Source: RGIG7300 sp045657645 (GTDB lineage: Bacteria; Bacillota; Clostridia; Oscillospirales; CAG-272). From it: a stretch of 10,712 nucleotides of DNA. How positions within the stretch are numbered: position 1 is the stretch's first letter; every line of letters starts with the position of its first letter. The DNA is taken from NCBI GenBank assembly GCA_045657645.1, contig JAZOTL010000053.1, positions 1-10,712 on the forward strand, given 5' to 3'. Below, in pieces: positions 6,879 to 10,712 of the stretch. Position numbers and translations under genes: made by a program. Under the pieces are notes generated by a model. The model was given only the letters and a program-made list of their open reading frames with translations, was not told the DNA's origin and ran no database searches.

Positions 6879-6907
6879 ATTATATCACAAAAATAAAACA
6901 ACCGCAA
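6879..6907 (-). promoter_or_regulatory. Promoter of the acyltransferase-DUF6320-MFS operon
   Basis: On the minus strand, TTGCGG (6902-6907) is followed after exactly 17 bases by TATAAT (6879-6884), with TG one base upstream of it (extended -10, TGATATAAT). Transcription would start near 6872, leaving a leader of about 25 bases that ends in the GGGAGG ribosome site. The -35 box lies inside the 3' arm of the upstream gene's terminator hairpin. Confidence 0.78.
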
Positions 6908-6930
6908 CTTATTTTAAAGTTGCGGTTGTT
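6885..6930 (-). terminator. Intrinsic terminator of the PepSY lipoprotein gene
   Basis: The arms at 6917-6930 and 6897-6910 pair perfectly over 14 bases (AACAACCGCAACTT with its complement), with a 6-base loop. Reading on the minus strand, TTATTTTTG follows directly as a U-rich tail. The hairpin begins 29 bases after the lipoprotein stop. The 3' arm also carries the -35 box of the next operon. Confidence 0.88.
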
Positions 6931-6959
6931 GGTTTTATATTTTATTTGCTGTTTGGTTA

Positions 6960-7412
6960 TCAGTCGTTTCTTTCACTTTCCTCGTTAATAACAGCGCCTG
7001 TTATTGCATCAATGTGGTAAGAGTATTCTCTTTCCCGTGTTTCAAAATCCACTTCCCAATAGGTACCGTAGGGCTCTCTTTCAAGCTCGGCATCAAGGTC
7101 ATAAACAGAATCCCTTGTAAGACCCGCAGCCTGCAAGGCTATATCTATAGTGCTCTCGCGGCTGATATGCTCGCTTTCCCCGTTATTGGTACCATCGGTT
7201 TGCCCGGACGTTTCATTGGTCTGCGTAGATTCATTCTCTGTTGTTTTGGAATCCGCAGAGGGGACGTTCTGGGTTGTTGTAAGCGCCGTATCGTCGGACG
7301 GGCGCTGTGCCGTGTCTGTTTTGTTGTTCATACCCTCGCCTGTTTGTGTCCCGCAGGCAGAAAGTGTAATTAATAAAGTTAATACTAAAATAAGGATCGT
7401 TGTTTTTTTCAT
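6960..7412 (-). CDS. PepSY-domain lipoprotein
   Basis: This 150-residue protein has a MKK start, a hydrophobic stretch (5-16) and a lipobox LSAC with Cys20, so it should be a membrane-anchored lipoprotein on the outer face. Residues 21-80 form a low-complexity linker rich in Thr, Ser, Asn, Glu, Gln and Asp. Residues 82-146 look like one PepSY domain: ISRESTIDIALQAAGL, an acidic middle, then YWEVDFETREREYSYHIDA and ITGAVIN. PepSY domains are thought to inhibit or modulate proteases or to sense the cell envelope; the role here is unknown. An in-frame ATG at 7442 would extend it by ten residues, but AGGAGG at 7421-7426 sits 8 bases before the ATG at 7412, and that upstream ATG overlaps the likely -10 box. 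It appears monocistronic, ending in the terminator at 6885-6930. Confidence 0.9.
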   Translation of the reverse strand: MKKTTILILVLTLLITLSACGTQTGEGMNNKTDTAQRPSDDTALTTTQNVPSADSKTTENESTQTNETSGQTDGTNNGESEHISRESTIDIALQAAGLTRDSVYDLDAELEREPYGTYWEVDFETREREYSYHIDAITGAVINEESERND

Positions 7413-7440
7413 AGTTATTTCCTCCTGTGTTAGTATTTTC

Positions 7441-7446
7441 ATTATA
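7441..7446 (-). promoter_or_regulatory. Probable -10 box for the PepSY lipoprotein gene
   Basis: A perfect TATAAT lies on the minus strand, about 15 bases upstream of the AGGAGG ribosome site. With a 17-base spacer the -35 hexamer would be TATGCA (7464-7469), which matches the consensus at only three positions. The promoter is therefore likely but may be weak or need an activator. Confidence 0.5.
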
Positions 7447-7486
7447 AACGAAAAATATTCATTTGCATAACTTTATTTTTTAAATT

Positions 7487-7503
7487 GCTTTGCGCAGCAA
7501 AGC
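7487..7503. repeat. Short perfect hairpin upstream of the PepSY gene
   Basis: GCTTTGC and GCAAAGC form a 7-base-pair stem with a 3-base GCA loop. On the plus strand a pyrimidine-rich TTTTCTTTTTTT follows four bases later, but no plus-strand gene leads into it. The rest of 7447-7570 is AT-rich, with three closely spaced GATAA motifs (7546-7565) and no visible gene. Confidence 0.4.
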
Positions 7504-7571
7504 TACCTTTTCTTTTTTTATCTTTAAAAGTTGCTTATATTTTTAGATAATAGATAAGAGATAAAAGAACA

Positions 7572-7599
7572 AAAAAAGCACGCAAATGCGTGCTTTTTT
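7572..7599 (-). terminator. Intrinsic terminator of the tRNA-Ser gene
   Basis: The palindrome A6-GCACGCA-AA-TGCGTGC-T6 begins 3 bases after the tRNA CCA end on the minus strand, and the minus-strand transcript runs into a run of seven T after the GC-rich stem. Because the palindrome is symmetrical it could also act on the plus strand. Confidence 0.9.
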
Positions 7600-7601
7600 G
7601 T

Positions 7602-7692
7602 TGGCGGAGAAGGAGAGATTCGAACTCTCGCGCCGGTTACCCGACCTACACCCTTAGCAGGGGCGCCTCTTCACCTACTTGAGTACTTCTCC
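7602..7692 (-). tRNA. tRNA-Ser (anticodon GCU), CCA end encoded
   Basis: The reverse complement folds as a class II tRNA of 91 bases including CCA. The acceptor stem is GGAGAAG (complement of 7686-7692) with CTTCTCC (complement of 7606-7612), followed by discriminator G and encoded CCA. The anticodon loop is CTGCTAA with anticodon GCT, closed by CGCCC/GGGTG, and reads the serine codons AGC and AGU. A long variable arm contains TCGGGTAACCGG, as expected for tRNA-Ser, and the T-loop is TTCGAAT. It has its own promoter and terminator, so it is transcribed alone. Confidence 0.96.
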
Positions 7693-7736
7693 GTGTGGTG
7701 AACTGAAAAACAGTATTTATTTATAAGGCGACAACT

Positions 7737-7765
7737 ATTATATCATAGTTTTTTGTATTTGGCAA
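7737..7765 (-). promoter_or_regulatory. Promoter of the tRNA-Ser gene
   Basis: On the minus strand, TTGCCA (7760-7765) is separated by exactly 17 bases from TATAAT (7737-7742), with TG one base upstream of the -10. Transcription would start near 7730, giving a 5' leader of about 38 bases to be removed by RNase P. This is the strongest promoter match in the window, as expected for a stable RNA. Confidence 0.82.
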
Positions 7766-7814
7766 GGGGTTAAGTGAAAAAAATTAAAATATGAAAGCAA
7801 GAGTGATTTTTAGG

Positions 7815-7843
7815 TAGATATTAGGCAAAATATATGATATAAT
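7815..7843 (+). promoter_or_regulatory. Promoter of polA
   Basis: TATAAT (7838-7843) is preceded by TG one base upstream (TGATATAAT, extended -10). With a 17-base spacer the -35 is TAGATA (7815-7820), four of six consensus bases. Transcription would start near 7850, leaving a leader of about 27 bases before the ATG, with AAGGTGAG as ribosome site. It is divergent from the tRNA-Ser promoter. Confidence 0.68.
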
Positions 7844-7876
7844 AGTAAGCAACAGTAACCAACAGAAGGTGAGCAA

Positions 7877-10375
7877 ATGAAAAAATTACTTGTAATTGAC
7901 GGAAACTCTATACTTAACCGTGCTTTTTACGGTGTGCGTCCTCTTTCCACAAAAGAGGGATTGCCCACCAACGCTCTTTACGGTATGACAAATATTTTGT
8001 GGAGCAAATTAGATGAATATAAGCCGGATTATGCGGCGGTGGCTTTTGACCTTCCCGCACCCACCTTCCGACACCTTGAATACGACGGCTATAAGGCTAA
8101 CCGCCACAAGATGCCTGAGGAGCTTGCACAGCAGCTTCCCTATGCCAAGGAGCTTTGCGCTGCTATGGGTATGAGCGTGCTTACAAAAGAGGGCTTTGAG
8201 GCGGACGATATTCTGGGTACTGTTGCTCATATGGCGGCAGAGCAGGACGTAATGGCGTACATCCTTACAGGTGACCGCGACAGCCTTCAGCTTATAGGGG
8301 ACAAGGTGAACATTCTGCTTGCCACAAACAAGGACACCCTTGTTTTTGACCGTAATATGTTCTTTGAAAAATACGGGGTTGAGCCCGAGTGCTTTGTGGA
8401 CGTTAAGGCCCTTATGGGGGATTCCTCCGATAATATCCCCGGTGTTCCCGGCATAGGAGAAAAGACCGCCCTTAAACTGATTTCCGAATATAACAGCCTT
8501 GACGGCGTGTACGATAAATTTGAAGACTCCTCCCTTACCGAGGGCGTCAAGCGCAAGCTGCGGGACGGTAAGGAAAGCGCATATCTTTCAAAATTTTTAG
8601 CAAAAATAAATACCGAAACTCCCCTTGAAAAACAGCTTTGCGATTTTGCATACCAAGGCTTTGATAACGAGGGCTTTGGTGAGCTGCTTGCAAAGCTTGA
8701 ATTTTCAGCTATGCTCAAACGCCTTGACTACAGCCCAAAGCAAAGGCAGATAGAATTTTCCTGCAAGGAAACCGAAAGCCTTAGCTCTGTTATCACAGAG
8801 GGGGAATGGAGTGTGTGCTTTTCCGAGGATGAGGCTTTTGCCTCGAACGGAGAGGTAGGCTACAGGGCCAAACGTGATGAAACGGACCTTTGCGCCCTTT
8901 TTGGAGGTAACGCAAAGCTTTGCGTTTTTGATTGTAAGAGCGTGTACCACACCCTTTATAATATGGGTGTAGAAAAGGATAATATAGATTTCGACGTTTC
9001 TCTTGCCACCTACGTGGTAAACTCGGGTGAAGCGGCAAAAAATGCCGAAAGCGCCGCTTTAAGTTACCTTGGTATGACCTATGAGGATAAATGCGGTGAG
9101 GCATTTGCCCTTATTGGCCTCAAAAAGGAACTGCTTTCCCGTATGGACCAGCAGATGCGCAAGCTTTATTATGAAATAGAGTTCCCCCTTGCCCGTGTTT
9201 TGTGTGATATGGAGCGACTTGGCTTTTGTGTGGACGTTTGCGGGCTTTCCCTTTACGGTGAAAAGCTTTCACAGCGCGCCCGTGAGCTTGAAGGGGCAAT
9301 ATACGATATTGCAGGTGAGGAATTCAACCTTAATTCCCCAAAGCAGCTTGGAGTGGTGCTTTTTGAAAAGCTGGAGCTGCCCTGCCAAAAAAAGACCAAA
9401 AGCGGTTATTCTACAAGTGCGGACGTGCTTGAGAAGCTGCGCCCCTATCATCCCGTTATAGATATGATACTTGAATACAGGCAGATAACAAAGCTTAATT
9501 CCACATACGTTGTGGGTCTGTGCAAGCTTGCAGACGAAAAGGGCTTTGTGCACACCACCTTTAATCAGGCGGTAACTGCTACGGGCAGACTTTCTTCTAC
9601 CGAGCCTAATTTGCAGAATATTCCCATAAAAACCGAAATGGGACGTGAGCTGCGCCGCTATTTCCTGCCCTCAAGTAAGGATAGGGTCCTTGTGGATGCC
9701 GACTATTCCCAGATAGAACTGCGTATTCTTGCGGCAATATCCGGGGACCAAACTATGATAGAGGCCTTCGCTATGGGTGTTGATATCCACACCCTTACCG
9801 CTTCACAGGTGTTCAGGGTGTTCCCCGAGGCCGTTACCCCCGAAATGCGTAAGAGAGCTAAGGCAGTCAACTTTGGTATTGTGTACGGTATAGGTGATTT
9901 CTCCCTTGCCTCCGATATCGGAGTTACCAAACGCCAGGCGGCTACCTATATTCAAAATTATCTTGATACCTACCCCGGTATTCAAAAATATCTTGAGGAT
10001 ATTGTGGAAAAAGCCCGCGAGGATGGCTACGTGACCACCCTTTTGGGCAGAAGAAGATATATTCCCGAGCTTTCTACCTCTAAAAAGATGCTTGTTAAGT
10101 TCGGCGAGCGTGTCGCTATGAACAGCCCCATTCAGGGTACCGCCGCGGATATTATTAAAATTGCTATGATAAACACCGCAAAGCGCCTTGAAGCTGAACT
10201 GCCCGATGCAAAGCTTATACTGCAGGTGCACGACGAGCTTATCGTTGATGCTAAAGAGGATGAAAAAGAGGATGCCGCACGTATCCTGCGTGAGGAAATG
10301 GAAAATGCCTATAAAATGGCGGTGCCCCTTACCGTTGAGGTTAACTGTGGCACAAACTGGTACGAAGCAAAGTAA
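7877..10375 (+). CDS. polA: DNA polymerase I (proofreading domain degenerate)
   Basis: This 832-residue enzyme fills gaps and removes RNA primers in lagging-strand synthesis and repair. The N-terminal 5' nuclease (about 1-285) keeps its metal ligands: Asp8, Asp58, Glu108/Asp110/Asp111, Asp133/Asp135 and Asp182/Asp185. The middle region (about 300-425) occupies the 3'-5' exonuclease position, but the FDTET motif is missing and the YxxxD motif near its end is absent, so proofreading should be lost, as in Bacillus Pol I. The polymerase domain is complete: TATGRLSSTEPNLQNIP (567-583), motif A VDADYSQIELR (606-616) with Asp609, motif B RKRAKAVNFGIVYG (658-671) with Lys662 and Phe666, and motif C QVHDELIVD (783-791) with Asp786 and Glu787. 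AAGGTGAG precedes the ATG. In many Bacillota coaE or mutM follows; here a gene-free stretch does. Confidence 0.98.
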   Translation: MKKLLVIDGNSILNRAFYGVRPLSTKEGLPTNALYGMTNILWSKLDEYKPDYAAVAFDLPAPTFRHLEYDGYKANRHKMPEELAQQLPYAKELCAAMGMSVLTKEGFEADDILGTVAHMAAEQDVMAYILTGDRDSLQLIGDKVNILLATNKDTLVFDRNMFFEKYGVEPECFVDVKALMGDSSDNIPGVPGIGEKTALKLISEYNSLDGVYDKFEDSSLTEGVKRKLRDGKESAYLSKFLAKINTETPLEKQLCDFAYQGFDNEGFGELLAKLEFSAMLKRLDYSPKQRQIEFSCKETESLSSVITEGEWSVCFSEDEAFASNGEVGYRAKRDETDLCALFGGNAKLCVFDCKSVYHTLYNMGVEKDNIDFDVSLATYVVNSGEAAKNAESAALSYLGMTYEDKCGEAFALIGLKKELLSRMDQQMRKLYYEIEFPLARVLCDMERLGFCVDVCGLSLYGEKLSQRARELEGAIYDIAGEEFNLNSPKQLGVVLFEKLELPCQKKTKSGYSTSADVLEKLRPYHPVIDMILEYRQITKLNSTYVVGLCKLADEKGFVHTTFNQAVTATGRLSSTEPNLQNIPIKTEMGRELRRYFLPSSKDRVLVDADYSQIELRILAAISGDQTMIEAFAMGVDIHTLTASQVFRVFPEAVTPEMRKRAKAVNFGIVYGIGDFSLASDIGVTKRQAATYIQNYLDTYPGIQKYLEDIVEKAREDGYVTTLLGRRRYIPELSTSKKMLVKFGERVAMNSPIQGTAADIIKIAMINTAKRLEAELPDAKLILQVHDELIVDAKEDEKEDAARILREEMENAYKMAVPLTVEVNCGTNWYEAK

Positions 10376-10388
10376 CCAGCTTCGCTGG
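10376..10388 (+). repeat. Small hairpin directly after the polA stop codon
   Basis: CCAGC-TTC-GCTGG forms a 5-base-pair stem immediately after the TAA. No T run follows, so it is not a convincing intrinsic terminator. A second weak hairpin with AAGCG/CGCTT arms (10462-10476) is followed by only two more T and might end polA transcription. No clear terminator is seen. Confidence 0.4.
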
Positions 10389-10482
10389 ACGTATTCTCGC
10401 ATATTATTTAGTTTTGATTCATACTTCAGGTGCCCGGTAATGTTATTGGTGCAACCATAAGAAGCGGTTTGCGCTTTTACAA

Positions 10483-10540
10483 GAGCCTCCCTTGCCTAAA
10501 GGGAGGTGGCATTGCCGAAGGCAATGACGGTGGGTTTTGC
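10483..10540. repeat. Dispersed intergenic repeat with two hairpins
   Basis: CCTCCCTT (10486-10493) pairs with AAGGGAGG (10499-10506) over a 5-base loop. CATTGCC (10510-10516) pairs with GGCAATG (10520-10526) over a GAA loop, followed by ACGGTGGGTTTTGC. This two-hairpin layout matches a high-copy intergenic repeat I recall from gut Ruminococcaceae/Oscillospirales genomes; copy number cannot be tested here. It encodes no protein and may be a non-autonomous mobile element. Confidence 0.6.
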
Positions 10541-10712
10541 ACATAGAAAACTAAACATAAAGTTTATACCTAACAAAATAATACTTTATTTAAATCTATT
10601 GTAAATTTAGTTACTGCTAATTTCACATTTTGGTTGCGAACGTACAAAACCTCCCATCCGCTTTTTGAAAAAAGCGGCGCAAAAACTTTTATAAATGAGT
10701 TTGCACTAACTT
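10541..10712. other. Gene-free AT-rich stretch with a second hairpin repeat
   Basis: Positions 10541-10632 are markedly AT-rich, with weak hairpins such as TAAAC/GTTTA and no open frame with a ribosome site. At 10658-10677, CCGCTTTTT pairs with AAAAAGCGG over a GA loop (9 base pairs, or a longer loop if the inner pairs open). The reverse complement of the flanking bases ends in GGATGGGAGGTTTTGTAC, which resembles the GGTGGGTTTTGCAC tail of the repeat at 10483-10540, in opposite orientation. It may be another dispersed repeat or a terminator of a minus-strand gene beyond the right edge. Confidence 0.4.

Noticed and set aside
7518..7576. Imperfect inverted pairing between CTTTTTTTATCT and AGATAAAAG-rich stretches, and repeated GATAA motifs
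   Set aside because: The stretch is very AT-rich, so such matches are expected by chance; there are no spacers or constant repeats that would suggest CRISPR.
9803..10402. 199-codon minus-strand open frame opposite the polA polymerase domain
   Set aside because: It lies antisense to the invariant polymerase motifs B and C, has no family pattern, and follows from polA codon bias.
10440..10460. Tiny open frame after polA (MLLVQP)
   Set aside because: It has six codons, no ribosome binding site and no conserved context.

Overview
The window looks like chromosomal DNA of a Clostridia-type Bacillota, probably an uncultured gut member of the Oscillospirales or a related order. The pointers are strong GGAGG-type ribosome binding sites, sigma-A promoters with consensus TATAAT boxes, lipoboxes of Gram-positive type, a DNA polymerase I whose proofreading domain has lost its catalytic residues, and dispersed intergenic repeats that I associate from memory with this group. 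The exact taxon cannot be settled from the sequence alone.

Layout. Positions 1-2038 hold a minus-strand operon: a PsbP/DcrB-like lipoprotein, a class V cysteine desulfurase, and xanthine phosphoribosyltransferase (cut by the left edge). Positions 2039-2232 are a divergent promoter region carrying a long imperfect inverted repeat between the two promoters. Positions 2233-3596 hold a plus-strand pair, a ribokinase-like PfkB sugar kinase overlapping the Holliday-junction resolvase/16S rRNA nuclease gene ruvX (yqgF). This pair converges on a shared bidirectional terminator (3585-3615) with a three-gene minus-strand operon (3604-6846): condensation-domain-like acyltransferase, zinc-ribbon six-helix membrane protein of DUF6320 type, and an MFS transporter. 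Upstream of it lies a PepSY lipoprotein gene (6960-7412) whose terminator contains the -35 box of the acyltransferase operon promoter. A tRNA-Ser(GCU) gene with its own promoter and terminator lies at 7602-7692 on the minus strand, and polA (7877-10375) is divergent from it. The last 337 bases have no gene and hold hairpins and two probable copies of dispersed intergenic repeats.

How it works together. Most genes are housekeeping: sulfur mobilisation, purine salvage, ribose phosphorylation, rRNA/DNA processing, DNA repair synthesis and translation. The least explained unit is the acyltransferase/DUF6320/MFS operon. Its genes are separated by only 3 bases each, which suggests a membrane-associated acylation-and-transport pathway of unknown substrate. 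It is the best candidate here for an uncharacterised system. I see no CRISPR array, prophage, transposase, or recognisable defence or toxin-antitoxin locus.
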